From: Loxodes magnus
Lineage: Eukaryota > Ciliophora > Karyorelictea > Loxodida > Loxodidae
DNA length: 64,000 nucleotides
Assembly: GCA_946699065.1 (NCBI GenBank)
Contig: CAMPDV010000151.1
Location: 496,001 to 560,000 of the forward strand
Reading direction: 5' to 3'
Below the pieces are notes generated by a model. The model searched no databases, was not told the DNA's origin, and saw only the letters and a list, made by a program, of their open reading frames with translations. Both the position numbers and the translations under genes were made by a program. This document shows positions 12,520 through 24,286 of this stretch, piece by piece; position 1 is the stretch's first letter; the number at the start of each line of letters is the position of its first letter.

Positions 12520-13200
12520 ATTTATTTAATTATTTAATTTCTTTCTAAAATATCTTCCTTGTTAATACTTTTATTTTAAATAAACTTCGTTTGGTATTTT
12601 TATCACTACAAAGTTTCCAACATTAAAAACAATAAGCAAAATATTCTCACTCCTTTTTATACATAATTAGTATTTTATTATTTTACAGTTCTTAAGAAAC
12701 TCACCTTACATATTTTAAATTTCGATATCTACATTTTTATTTTTTATGATATGTAAATTCCTAAATTCAATTTAAAATTTTTAATGCTTTATTTTTTAAG
12801 ATAAGATCCTTTTTTATTTTTGCTTTAGATACTTTGAAAATTTTATTTATTAAAATTATTAACTACTCAACTCATTTTAAATGGTAGTTATTAAATTTAA
12901 ATTTTTATTTCTGCTGCTTTTTAAGAAATTTTCTATGGGTAATACTTTATTTTGCTTTTATAATTTTAAGTATATTTATTTTCAATAAAGGCTTAAAAAT
13001 TCAAAATATGCCACATTCCTCACTCTTATCTTTTATTTTCTACTTGATACTCTCGTCCACTTTTATATTTTTTGCACTACAGTTAATAAATTATAATCCA
13101 TAATTTTCATACACTTTGCTTCAATCTCTCTATTAAATTGACTATATTATATCTTACTTAGTCTTATTCACTTGAGTCTTAACTACTATTTATTCTTTAT
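12520..13200. other. AT-rich stretch downstream of the minus-strand WD40 gene
   Basis: T-rich on the plus strand with little third-position pattern. It probably holds the 3' flank of the gene ending near 13200; I see nothing else in it. Confidence 0.4.
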
Positions 13201-15415
13201 ACATTTCATCTTCTCAGTGTAAAATCTTTATCCTATCCTCATAAGGATACACTACCTCTACCTGATACCAACCATTTATCATCTTTTGATATATCTATAG
13301 TTTCAACTACCTCATTATGACCTAGTAAAGTACAAATGCATCTTCCATTCTTGAATTCCCATATCCTAATTGTTTTATCCGAACTTCCAGAGATTATATA
13401 TCTATTGCTTGAAGTGATCTTCACACACCCTACATAATTTGTATGACCTAAAAGAGTCTAAATACATTTACCAGTTTAAAAATCTCATATCTTTATCGTT
13501 TTATCTCTACTTCCTGATATCAGTCACTATGAGTCATTTGATATTGCTATAGATATTATATAATCCATATGTCCTTGCAAAGTGTTCTTACATTATCCTG
13601 TCATCAATTCTCATATCTTGATTGTCTTGTCATAACTTCCCGATACTAGTCACTTGGAGTCACTTGATATTGCTACAGCATAAACATTTCTTGTATGTCA
13701 TGTCAAAGTTTTTTTAATTGACCTGTCACTAAATCTCATATCTTTATTGTTGTATCTTCACTACCTGATACTAATCATTTCGAATCACTTGACAATGCTA
13801 AATCTCTTACATAACTCGTATGTCCTTACAAAGTGAAATTACATTAACCAGTCAATAACTCTCATATCTTTATCGTTTTATCTCAACTTCCTGATATAAT
13901 TCGCTTTGAATAACTTGATATTGCTACTGCTAATACATAACTTGTATGCCCTTGCAATGTACATTTACACTAACCCGTTATCAAATCTCAAACCTTAATC
14001 GTATTATCAAAACTACCTGATACAATTCACTTTGAATCACTTGATATTGCTACAGAAGTAACATAACTAGAATGACCTTAGATGATATGAGGGTGTTCGG
14101 TAATAGAGTTGGAGAGATTAGCATTATTTAGATTACAATTGATGAACTTTGTATTACGAAGATTGCAGTTTTAGAGCTGTGCATTTGCAAAATTACATTC
14201 ATTGAAAGTAATGTCAGACAAATCAGCGTTAGATACTTCAATTCCCTATAAATTTGATTTAGTGAAATTGTAATTCATATAGTTTAAACATGTTAAAGCA
14301 TTTGAAACCGCTTATTGTAGCTATTAACTATTGCTTTATAAATTAATGATTTATCATAATTTTTACTAGATTTTCCTATCTTTAAGTGATATTAATTCTG
14401 TTATGCTTTCCGTATTTTAACTTATGTTTACTTTGTTAAATTATCATTGTTCTAGCTATTTTTACTCTACTTCATGGTTTTATAATTCGATTAAGAAATT
14501 TTATAACTACTTTGCACTCTTAAAATTGTCATACTATTCGTACCAATTTTCTTAATGAACCTAAACTTGTTTCTAATCCTACTGACTTTAAATTTATTAG
14601 CAAAGTTACATAAACTCTTGGCTAATAACTTTTCCTTACTAGTCTTAGATTTAATTTGATTCTTTCTTATTGCTGATACTTTGCTTGGTGAAATACTACT
14701 AAATCAAATTTTATATTTAATGTATTTCCAATCTCTTTCCTTTAAAACTATTTGCCATCTCTTAAACTACATTGATAATATGCGTTTGCAAATTGTTTTA
14801 GAAGTCGTTAATATCGATTAAAGTTTCTTGAAACGACTAAACTTGTTCAATTTCGATCTGTAATGTAGCAAAGCTTTATGCAATCTCATTTAATTAGTTT
14901 AAATTTTGATTACATTCTAGGATATTATTCACTCTTTAGTCTTTAACTTGCTATAAACTGTTATTTACCTTGTTTAGTTGTTTTAATAGTTCTTCTATTT
15001 ATTTAACCTTAACTTGCAATGCTCTTATTTCACTTGAGTATAAATAATAGCTAACCTTTTAAATTATTCCTATGTACAATTTCTAGTACTCAGTTACAGT
15101 TTTTATTATATCTTAAAGTTATATCTTCTAATTGTTATTATACAGCATAAGGAGTTATATCAGATCACCTAGATGTGTATGTTACTCCAATCTACTTACT
15201 TCCTATTTTAAATAATCATTTCAGTTTAAATCTTTAAGACTTTAGGTATCAATACTGACTAATTAGCTATGCTTATTACAATTTATAGTGTTAGTTCTTT
15301 CTTAGATCTAGTTTATACAAACTAAACACTTTACACAACCACAATTAAGAACTTTTGGAACTCTCTAATTTTAATCGAAAGCCTACTAGCAGTTTTAGCA
15401 GATACTAAGATCCAT
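13200..15415 (-). CDS. RING / coiled-coil / pentapeptide / WD40 protein, paralogue 1
   Basis: ATG at 15415. Residues 1-52 form a RING-like zinc module: CQNC, then CGCVKCLVC, then CNKH. RING modules usually recruit E2 enzymes for ubiquitin transfer. A Gln-rich coiled-coil region follows (about 15200-14300). Pentapeptide repeats come next (14265-14110: SNADLSDITFNECNF, then CNLRNTKFINCNLNNANL), and finally about seven WD40 blades (14100-13236). Trp positions of the blades are often TGA (for example SSDSK-TGA-LVSGS, KI-TGA-EL) and sometimes TGG; Gln is often TAA or TAG. One expected Trp is Arg (CGA). The last 60-75 codons carry no stop-type codon before TGA at 13236-13238, the probable terminator. 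At 13709-13715 an A7 run (T7 on the plus strand) breaks the frame; one more A restores it. A close relative starts at 24287. Confidence 0.85.
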
Positions 15416-15419
15416 TTAT

Positions 15420-16840
15420 TATTGGTTTTCCTTACGAACTTGATTACATTGAAATAAATAAAAAATATCAGTTTAACTAAATTAATTATTTAGTGGGTAT
15501 CAATTAATATGTCTATTACTATATTTTCACATTGATAGTTTACTTTACTTATTTTACATCCATCAGTCACTCCTTTTTCGCTTGTTGCTCTTATTTTTAT
15601 TTTTATTTTTCTTTTTCTACTTCAATTTTATCCACTCCTTTCTAACATTCTTACAGCTCTTAAAAACCTCATCATTTCACTTCGAGAGTTTCAATTCTTT
15701 TTCTTTTTAGTTTAGTTGAAATTTTTTAATTTTAAAGTTGCTTTTTTCACTTTTTTAAGTATGAAAATTAAGAGCTTTGATATATGTAAGATCTTTAGAA
15801 AATCATAATTTATTAAATCTTAAAATTCCTAAATTATCTAATATAATTTGATTAAAAACAAGCTAACAATACATAAAGTGATCGTGGAGATTTATAAGAT
15901 ACCCCGTTTACAAATACTGATTGAGAAATTTTTATGTTAAGTCAATTAAAAAAAAGTTGAGAGTAAATAGTAGGGCTGGGGATTAGCTGTCTCAAAACAT
16001 TTGAAATTAATATTTAATCATCAAAATACGAAAATAAATTAAAATACTAACTGAATATAAAAGAACAATAGAATATATACCTAAAACTTTTTATTTAGAT
16101 TACCAAAAAAATACATCAAAATGTATCATTGCAAAAATAAAAAATTTATTTACAAGAAAAGCAAAAATAAGAAAAAGGAAAGAAAATATAATAACATCAA
16201 ATAAGATATTTTTACAAGGTATAATAAATAAAATGATGGTGATTAAGAAATAATTTCTTTAAAAATAAAATCAAAATCATAGAAATAAAAAAACTGTTAT
16301 TTATCTAGAATACTTTTTTAAAGAATAAAAAGGATTTTAGCATTTTTAATATATAAAAAGTAAAAAAAGCAAAAAAGTTTACATCTTAATGATATAAAAC
16401 TTAAAAATAGCTATTAAGAAATTAAATAAAATTAAGTGAAAATTAAAGATTATTTATGAGTTTAATAAAGAAGGAATAAAAAAGAGATTTATATAAGAAA
16501 AATTCTATTAATCTAGCAAAAAAAACTTTATGTCAACTTAATTAAAAAATAGAAGAAAATCAACGTAGAAATAAAGAAAATGCCTTTAATAAAAGAATAT
16601 AAAAAAGATTTAAAAAAAAATAAAAATTTAATGAAAAAACTAAAATTAAAATTATTAAAGAAATAAAAAATATCGAATTATCTATATTTTTTAGTATTGC
16701 GAAGTTATGATTATTTATCGGGTCTAAATTCAGATAATAATCGGAATTAAATTATGATATTTAAAGTATCCTATTCTCTAAGTTTTTACACTACCTTTTT
16801 TTATTTTAATCTATAAAAAATGATTTAAATTAAGATTGAA
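15420..16840. other. Stretch without a supported gene
   Basis: The first 500 bases are the 5' flank of the WD40 gene. From about 16010 the sequence is A-rich and low in complexity; weak lysine-rich translations are possible on the plus strand but nothing distinguishes a frame. Confidence 0.35.
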
Positions 16841-16849
16841 AAAAACATG

Positions 16850-17200
16850 GGGAATAGAAAATAAAAAAGCCTAAAAAATATGATAAGGAAAGGCTAGGAG
16901 ATAACCAGAAAAAGCAAAAGTCAAAGAAAATTTTCTCATGGCAAATTAATATATGGAATTAGGAAAGCTCTTCAATAATAGAACAAGAAAATTAATTTGT
17001 ATATGAATAATGTGAGAAAATAAAAAATTCTTGCAAGAAGATGAGGTAATTTATATTCTTTCAGATAGAATAAGTGAATTTATGACACTTATTGAACAAC
17101 TGTCCTTAGAAGCTACATACTTATGAAAGTAACATGTTAAATCAAAATTAGAACAAAGGAAAAATTGTGGTGCTTATTAATTAATTTTAACTTAAAGAGT
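16850..17200 (+). CDS. Short helical ORF
   Basis: The frame with the purine-first pattern encodes AKVKENFLMANQYMELGKLF and then LQEDEVIYILSDRISEFM and LIEQLSLEATYLWKQHVKSK (TGA as Trp). Likely alpha-helical; no family recognised. It runs directly into repeat C at 17204, so it may be part of the same element. Confidence 0.4.
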
Positions 17201-17203
17201 TTT

Positions 17204-17478
17204 GGGTACCAGAGATCTTTCCAGTTAGACAGCCAGATGCTCTCTTTTTTAGGAATAACGGAGATATCCTGTTGTATTCTAAACACAGCTGCCAGGGAGT
17301 TCCATCGCTATGAGAAGCCAGACTTCAAGCCCCTACCATAAGCGGATAATCTCGAAGACAGCATTTCCTTCAGAAAATGACTCTGACCAAGGACTCCCTT
17401 AGCGACAGGAATGAATCTTGTTCCTAGCCATAAAACCAGAAAGTTTAATCCAGAAGGTTAATTTTAGCTACCACCATC
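17204..17478 (+). repeat. Repeat C, copy 1 (GC-richer, RNA-like)
   Basis: Begins GGGTACC and is clearly richer in G+C than its surroundings. The core near 17293-17350 (CAGGGAGTTCCATCGCTATG, then ACTTCAAGCCCCTACC, TAAGCGGATAAT) is found again on the opposite strand at 21268-21600. No frame gives a conserved protein. It could be a structured RNA or a retroelement 3' region. Confidence 0.45.
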
Positions 17479-17504
17479 TTTTTAATTATAAAAATTGTGG
17501 TGTT

Positions 17505-17943
17505 AATACTAAACCAAATGAATAGAAGTAATTCAAGAGATGTCTAAAGGAACTAAGATTAATATCGTGACTGATCAATTTAATTAAATTATTAAATAGA
17601 AGCTTAAAGAACTTAGACAAAGAAGATTGGACAAACATGAGAACTTTATTTTCCAAAATAAAAATAGAAATATAAGATAAAGATATGTTTTATTTCAAGG
17701 CTACCTAATATCCAATAAAATACTGTTTTGAATACAAAAGACTTAAAAGACAAGAGTACTAAAGAACCCTAAAGATCTAATAAATTTTTAACAAATAATA
17801 ATAGAGCCTACAAAAAATATTGGAGAGAAGAGATCTGAGTTCAGTCAGATGGGTTAGAAGTGGTAACCATCCACATAAAAAAATGGAAAATTGAAATTGG
17901 TTGAAAATTCATGGAAAGCGAATATTTCTTAAACTTCAAGTTG
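17505..17943 (+). CDS. Unrecognised ~145-residue protein
   Basis: One frame, with TAA/TAG as Gln, reads WIEVIQEMSKGTKINIVTDQ, then KQKLKELRQRRLDKHENFIF and, near the end, PTKNIGEKRSEFSQMGQKW, closing ISQTSS before TGA-TAA-TAA at 17941-17949. Codons are strongly purine-first. The basic helix in the first third could bind nucleic acid, but no domain is recognised. It lies just after repeat C. Confidence 0.5.
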
Positions 17944-18004
17944 ATAATAATAATTATAAAATTTAATTACTTTAAAAAAGAATAAAAATTAAGTTTATAA
18001 TCTT

Positions 18005-20090
18005 AGAGAAGAGCTTAACAGTTTACTTCTATTCGTTCCTGTTCTCTCCTAAAAGGATATCGTAGGATTTCACTAGTCCACTATCCTTATCACCCCAAAA
18101 TTCATTTTTCCTTCTAGTTTCTTCTCCAATTTTTATTCTATTCGTTGATTCTTGAGATATATAATTTCTTTCTGTATACTTATCTGTCCTTATTGGTGAA
18201 AAACAGAAAAGCTCTTTTATTATTTATTTATTTCAATTTCTATTTTCTTCAATATCTATTTCAACAGTGATACTTCAAAAATATGTAGCAACCGATTCTT
18301 GTATGATAAGAATTTATCTAATTATATCTAATTTTTAATATTCAGAATCGATTTCCATTGTAATACTTGATAGTTTATTTAATGCTTTTTATATTACTAT
18401 TTATGATTAAATTTTATTAAAAGTTTCTTCTATGGATGGAAATTATAGGTCTAGTTATTGGATCATATTTTCTAGTATGTTTTCTAGGTTTTCTATCCTT
18501 TATCTTTATATTTTAACTCGTATTATATGTAAGCTATTCGTTATTGCACCGATTATGCAAATGCTTCCTTAAATTATATTTCTTAAGCTTATTGATGTTC
18601 TTATTCAGTGAGATTAGATTATTTATTATTTACTACTGATACTTATGAAACAAATAAATGAGAGGCATTTAAAACATTAGCCATTTATCATTTAGAACCT
18701 TTTAAAATTTTAGTTTCCATTCTAGTTTAATTTAAAGTAGCAATATTTAAATACTCTGCTAATTTTGAGGATCAGACTCATTATACGGACTCTTTAAAAT
18801 TATTTTTAGCGTTCCTTATTCTGGATTTTTTTTACTTTTTCAAGTTTTGATTTTGATGCTGCAATTAATCTATAATTTTAAAACTTGATATCAAAGGAAC
18901 CAAAATAGCTTTATTCTAAATTTTTATATTAGAAGGCAAAACAAAAATCCCATTAACGATCATATAAATCAGTATTTGTATCAATCTTATTTCGTCTTTG
19001 TAGTGTTTAGTTACTTAGCTTATTCCAAAATAGATTTATTTATCATTTTTATTTCTTCTTTAGTAATCAATTAAATATGGCACCCAAATTAAATGGTGCA
19101 AGAGTCTCTAAATTCCAGTTATTATTATGGTTAATTGTGTCCTTTGGATTGTTTAGCGAGGTGGGGAGATTATTCTATTTTTTTGGGAAATGAGATTTTT
19201 ATATGGAAGATTGGAATTAACCTTTCGCATGTCTATGTTGTATTATAGAATCGATTGTAGTTTGACAAAACCTACAGAATAGGCCAATAAGATTGATGCT
19301 TAATCAGGCTTATTGTAAGAACCTTATGTAATGTACTTAATAACTACTGGAAGTTCAAAATCCTGAGCTCTTAAGCAAACCAAATTTCTTAATCTTAATA
19401 TCTTCATTAGTAAAATTAAAATTTACTGATGAGTATATTTATTATATTTCTTACCTAAATCAGTGTATTCCTCCATTCCAATCCTATCACATATTGATTA
19501 ACTTTAACCATTTAAAATCGTTCACTAAACTTTATCATTTATAAGAATCTAGAGTTTCAATACTCTCATCCTGTATTAATTATCTTCTCAAACAAGAAAT
19601 TATCTCATCTGCCAGTTTGACGTCTATACTTGATAAAACATTTGATTTTGTATCTTTAAGTGGTTTCTCTTTTGATTTCAAGTTTAAATCTTCATTATCA
19701 ACTAATTTCATGTACAATTGCAAAGTTAACTAGCTAAAGAGTTATTTCCTTTTATGATGCAACTGGAAATTTTTATTTCTTGCTCTTATATTTGCATAGG
19801 TTGATCTTACAAAGATTAGCTATCTTCAGTAAATAGTTAACTATCTTTTATTTTTGCTTAAGCATAATAAGAAAAAAGGTATTAGATCTAGTTAATCTCA
19901 AAGGAACTAGTTTTAAAGCTTAAACTTAAGTGAGTGTCACAAAGTTGCATACTTATCGTTTGAATAGCCTTTTAGAGATTTTTCCAACTTTTTTAAAAAT
20001 GGAACTTAACTTTTGAGTATGATTGTAGATTGCAGAAGCGAAGAAAAAGTATTAAGACAAGATAAGTCTCACTGATTCCATAATCCATAG
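18005..20090 (-). CDS. Long unrecognised gene, several exons or frames
   Basis: The minus strand is coding-like throughout but in more than one frame. Segments that stand out are MQLCDTHLSLSFKTSSF (near 19930), RNLVCLRAQDFELPVVIKY (near 19340), the helical IEEENLENILENMIQQL-like stretch near 18470, and IGEETRRKNEFWGDKDSG near 18100, close to the C-terminus. Frame changes may mark tiny introns as in the gene at 24287. The Cys-Asp-x-His piece near the start could belong to a B-box- or RING-type zinc module, a weak guess. Boundaries are approximate. Confidence 0.4.
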
Positions 20091-20560
20091 GATTATATAT
20101 AAGAATTTATGGTTTCTTTGTAATTTAACTGAATAGAGTACTTTCAAAGTGCGTAAGTCGTAATTAAAATATTAATCGTATAGTAGACTTGAGCTAAGTA
20201 AAGGTAGTCAAACAAAATTGACCTTATTCTGAATGATCCTCATCATGTAGTTTTTCAATATTATTTAAGCGAAAGTTTTAAGTCAACTTACTAAAATATA
20301 AATTTTCCCTACCAATGAAAGATATTCTAACAAATTAGCATTTTCGATTTTAATAGCTTACCAAACTATTAGGCAAATTAATAGAAATTGAATTAAAGAG
20401 AATATTAATTTATTTAAATTGGTATTTACTAAGAAATCAAACAAACTTGCTATTTATATTAGAAATTCCATTTTTTTATCTCAAATTTTATTTTTTAAAT
20501 AATCATATTTTAACTTTCTTGATTAAAAAGATACAAAATATTATCTTTTATAAATAAATA

Positions 20561-20848
20561 GGGAGGAGCAATCCTCCAACTAAACTGACTTAAACTCTAG
20601 TACATGGGAATATCTATAGATGAAGAGCAAGACTAGAGAAGAGAAGACAAGATCGAAAAGGCATCAAGTAGTATTAATGACGAAAGAGGCCAGATATTAA
20701 GATCTCTTAGGGTAACATTCCGATCGCTGCCCTATAGATGACAGAACTCACAAGGGAATGCTAGCACTGTGGAAAACTTCAACAAGGAATTTTTTAACTT
20801 TAAAAATCTTTATTAAAGAGCTGCGCACCATTGAGGTGCTACGAGCTA
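20561..20848 (+). repeat. Repeat A, copy 2
   Basis: Starts with the GAGGA-GCAA-TCCTC hairpin (20563-20576), preceded like copy 1 by AATAG. Shares internal blocks with the copy at 12208. Near the 3' end it has GCGCACC and GAGGTGC, which can pair around ATT, showing that the terminal hairpin is kept with different bases. About 290 nt long. Confidence 0.5.
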
Positions 20849-20859
20849 TATAGTCTCAT

Positions 20860-21265
20860 TTATTTATTTATCTTTCTAATTTTGAATTTTATTTTTCTTC
20901 GTTTTGAATTTATTTTTTTAAATAAAATTTTTTTCTTATTTTATTTATATCATTTTGGTCTTTATTTACCCCTTTTTTACTTATTCTAAAACTTTTACTT
21001 TTTTCTCCTTTGCAATTGTTTTTTTTTATTTTCATATTTTCTTTTTTCAAAAAAAGTATTTAAAAAAATAAAAAAAACTCCAAACTTTTTTTTAATTATA
21101 TTTAAGAATTTTTATTTTCTCGAAATTAGAAAAACTTAATTAAGCAAATTATTTTTATTGCTTAAAATCTTTATTCTATACTTAAGGATTTAAATTCCAT
21201 TTTATTGTAGCATATCATGTAAAAGTATTTTATTATAGATTATTTCAAAATTTTTTACAAATTAG
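20860..21265. other. T- then A-rich spacer
   Basis: Homopolymer-rich AT sequence between repeats A and C. No gene, repeat or RNA seen. Confidence 0.4.
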
Positions 21266-21267
21266 TC

Positions 21268-21600
21268 CCGTTCTCGGCAAGCATATTCCTGCCACACTTT
21301 TTATTTGAATTTAAAGTTTAAATAACTTAAAATTTGGCGGCTTCAAGAGAAGTGCTTATCTACACTTTGATACAGTTCACTAGCATGAATATATCATCCT
21401 GATTCAAAGTAGAATTGAATTATTCGGCTTATCATTGGTAGAGACTTGACATCAGACAGTCCATAGCGATGAAGCTCCCTGATTGCAGATTCAAAATATC
21501 AATTGCCTATCCCCTCACATGCCACCGGTAATCGTTAGTAATTAAAGACAGTATACCAGGAGTTATGGCTGAGCAAGGTACAGAGCTTCCTATCAGAATA
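21268..21600 (-). repeat. Repeat C, copy 2 (inverted relative to copy 1)
   Basis: The reverse complement near 21505-21430 gives CAGGGAGCTTCATCGCTATG, GTCAAGTCTCTACCA and TGATAAGCCGAATA, matching the core of the copy at 17204. The flanks are GC-richer and non-coding in appearance. Confidence 0.45.
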
Positions 21601-21709
21601 AATCAAACAATTTTAGTTTAATAAATAAAATAAAGTTTAAATAAGTTAAAATCTTTAAATATAGTTTCCTAAAAGACACTTAATTACATAGATTTTTTAG
21701 GATAAAAAA

Positions 21710-22845
21710 ATGTTTCCATCTGCAAAAAATGCTAAGAAAGTAGTAAAATAGATGTTCTAAAATCCTTTATCTCCGAAAAATTCTAAAATAGCATCAGAGG
21801 ATTAATAGTATTTTCTAAATTTGGAATAGGAGTAGTAAAATATGAAATATGCTCCAATGTTAGATATTTCTGACCTTATATAAAAAACATATCGATCGTA
21901 TATTAAAATTCAAAGACTAAAAAAACCGTCAATGTTAAAGGTAAAATATAAAGAACGTGATATAAGTATTGAAAATACTAACGATGACTCCGCTAAATAG
22001 AACAAATATATTAAAATACTTTGATTATCTCAGGAGCGTAACCAGTTAACTAAAAAGATCCCTAATTAATGACTAAAATAAATCTGATATTTATGAAACG
22101 AAATTTTAAAGATGCTGTCATAAAATTTAATTCAATAATAAGAAAGAAGTTTTCATTTCATCTGGTTAATTTTGGCAGAAAGATGGTTTAAAGAATATAG
22201 AAGAATATGAGGTCTTTAGAATGAGAACTAAAACATTTAGAAATATAAGTCTTACTCGATATTCAGCAAATTTAATTTGATGCGACGCATGTAAAGAAAA
22301 TATTTTTTTGTTTGGGGAGGAAGTAATAAAAAAGGGTTTGGATGGATTTTTATATAAGTGCATGACTAAATAAAAATGAATGGCATACTTTAGAACAGTT
22401 TATACGACAAGGAGGACAAAATCCAGCTATTTACATTCCTTAAGATTAACATTTTCTTATTTACGAGAATCTATAAGATTTAGCGCCTCAGTTCTTTGAT
22501 TTGAAACAAATTTACAAAAGAGGTTAAAATTATCCCAAGTTAAACAGTAGCGATTTTACTTGGTTAGTTTTTACTTAACTTGAGAAAAGGGGATAAAAAT
22601 TAGATATTTAAAATTAAAATAATTATTTAATGCTATATTAGATAGACTACTACTTCTTGGATCTAGCACAATGTGTATCTAAAGTATTGCTTAAATTTAT
22701 TACCAATAACTATTCTTTTTATGACATTCTATGCTTGTTGATTTATTTTATAACTTTATATTCATATTTAATAAAATTTATAAATCTACTGCATTTTCGA
22801 CTGATTTTAATTTTTAATTTTTTCCAGTTAACTAAAAAATAAAAA
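21710..22845 (+). CDS. Unrecognised protein with one 20-nt intron
   Basis: ATG 21710 gives MFPSAKNAKKVVKQMFQNPL and a first exon to 22037. Removing GT...AG 22038-22057 joins it in frame to the second exon (MKRNFKDAVIKFNSIIRKK, then NEWHTLEQFIRQGGQNPAIY and DFTWLVFTQLEKRG near 22560). The frame goes on into a stretch of about 60 codons free of stop-type codons (MDLAQCVSKVLLKFITNNY) that is hydrophobic near its end and runs into TAA at 22840-22842. That depletion hints that TAA might terminate here, as in Condylostoma, although TGA looks like the terminator elsewhere. No known domain. Confidence 0.55.
22038..22057 (+). other. Inferred 20-nt spliceosomal intron
   Basis: GTAACCAGTTAACTAAAAAG has GT...AG ends, and its removal joins two protein-like frames of the gene at 21710. 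Length fits the tiny introns inferred in the gene at 24287. No transcript evidence. Confidence 0.5.
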
Positions 22846-22869
22846 TAAAAGATCTTATAATTTTAAATA

Positions 22870-24165
22870 ATCAGTAGTTTAAAAAATTAAATTTTAATTT
22901 TATTCTAGTAATTTTATTTCTTTTTTTAATAGATTTTCTTATAATTTTATATGCTAAACATTATATTTCAATTTTAATTTTTTAGTTGCTAATTTTCGAA
23001 AAAAACATTAGTATATATATATTTTTTATTTTTCATTGTATTTTTTTATTATTTCAGCTTTTTTTAGTTCCTTTTTATTTTTAGTTTGATTTTAATAATT
23101 AAATAATAATTTTTTTATTGTATGTATGTTATTAAAGTTTATAAGCTTTTCGTTATGATAACTTAAATTAGAAATGTCATTTGATTTAGTTTATTTTCTT
23201 TTAAGATATTATTTGGTTTTCTAGTTTTAGTCTTGATTTTTTAATTGTGCTTTTGATTTATCAATTATTATTAAATTTAGGTTTATAAACAAAGCTTCTT
23301 TATTTTGTATAAACTATTAGTAACTAGTTTTCAAATTGTCAAAAGCATTATGATTTAAACTAGAGGCTTAATATAAAAGTTTGAATGCTTCTACAACTCT
23401 TTTTCTTGCTATGTGTATGTTCCTTGAGGTATCCTTTCGCCTAGATAATTCTTTATATCTTTTTTCTTTTATGTTTTTTCCAAATTAGTTGTATTATAAT
23501 ATTTCTCTTTTTAGTAATAGCTGATGTTTTTTCTTCTTTTTGTTCTTCTACTTCTTCTTGTAGCTTCAGTATTCTTATTCGAAATTTTGAAATTTATAGC
23601 ATCTTTTCAGATGTTTTCGGGAGTTTTCGTAATAGCATCTTTTCATTTCTCGTTTAGATTTATATCTTGAGTCTCTTCTCCTTCTATTATCATTGGATCA
23701 TTTTTTTAGTCCCATTTAACATTTCAATTTTTTATTATTTTCTTTTATTTTACTGATCAGTTCTTTAAGCTTTTATTGGTGGTTTTATGATAATTGTTCT
23801 GATTTTGTGAAATATTTCAAAAAGCGTTAAAGTTTCTTTCTTAGACTGGGATTTACGATTCTATTTCCTCCACAATTTCAAGTTTTTAATTAGTTACTTT
23901 TTATCTTTCTTCGATTTTTTTACCTCTTTTTGGGAATCCATTACCATTTTAATCAGATAATAATAGCTTATTTACTGTTTAGTAGTGAAATTAAAGACTT
24001 CTGAGTGTTTTATATTATTAGCCTACTTCCTAGACTGTTTTTTTAAAAGTGGAAGATTCGATTTGTTGAGCGAACTTTTAGGTTTTTTTTCTCTTCCTAA
24101 TTTGACTAGAAAGTAATTAATCCTTATCTTTTGAGCCCTTAAAATTTGTATTTGAATCTTGACAT
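22870..24165 (-). CDS. Family-A basic coiled-coil protein, copy 2 (left arm of inverted repeat)
   Basis: ATG at 24165 (MSRFKYKF). The main frame reads LGREKKPKSSLNKSNLPLL, then MVMDSQKEVKKSKKDKKQLI, LFEIFHKIRTIIIKPP, NDPMIIEGEETQDINLNEKW and KDAITKTPENIWKDAINFK. Past 23380 either ERIPQGTYTQQEKELQ or a neighbouring frame (VVEAFKLLYQASS) continues. Lys/Gln-rich and predicted coiled coil. The first part (24050-23380) is nearly identical, inverted, to 28430-29100. It starts 121 bp from the divergent RING/WD40 gene at 24287, so the two may share a promoter region. Function unknown. Confidence 0.55.
23380..24050 (-). repeat. Left arm of ~0.65-kb inverted repeat
   Basis: Reverse complement of 28430-29100, nearly base for base by eye, with scattered substitutions and single-base indels. 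It carries the conserved core of the family-A gene. The arms enclose about 4.4 kb holding the RING/WD40 gene and a convergent gene. Confidence 0.8.
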
Positions 24166-24286
24166 TTTCTTTTTGATTAGCGATAATATTTATCTTTTTG
24201 ATATAAATGCTTATTTAATTTTTTAAATTTGGTATTTGATTTTACCAATTATTGTTATAATTAGTTCCTTAAATGACTTTTTAAAT

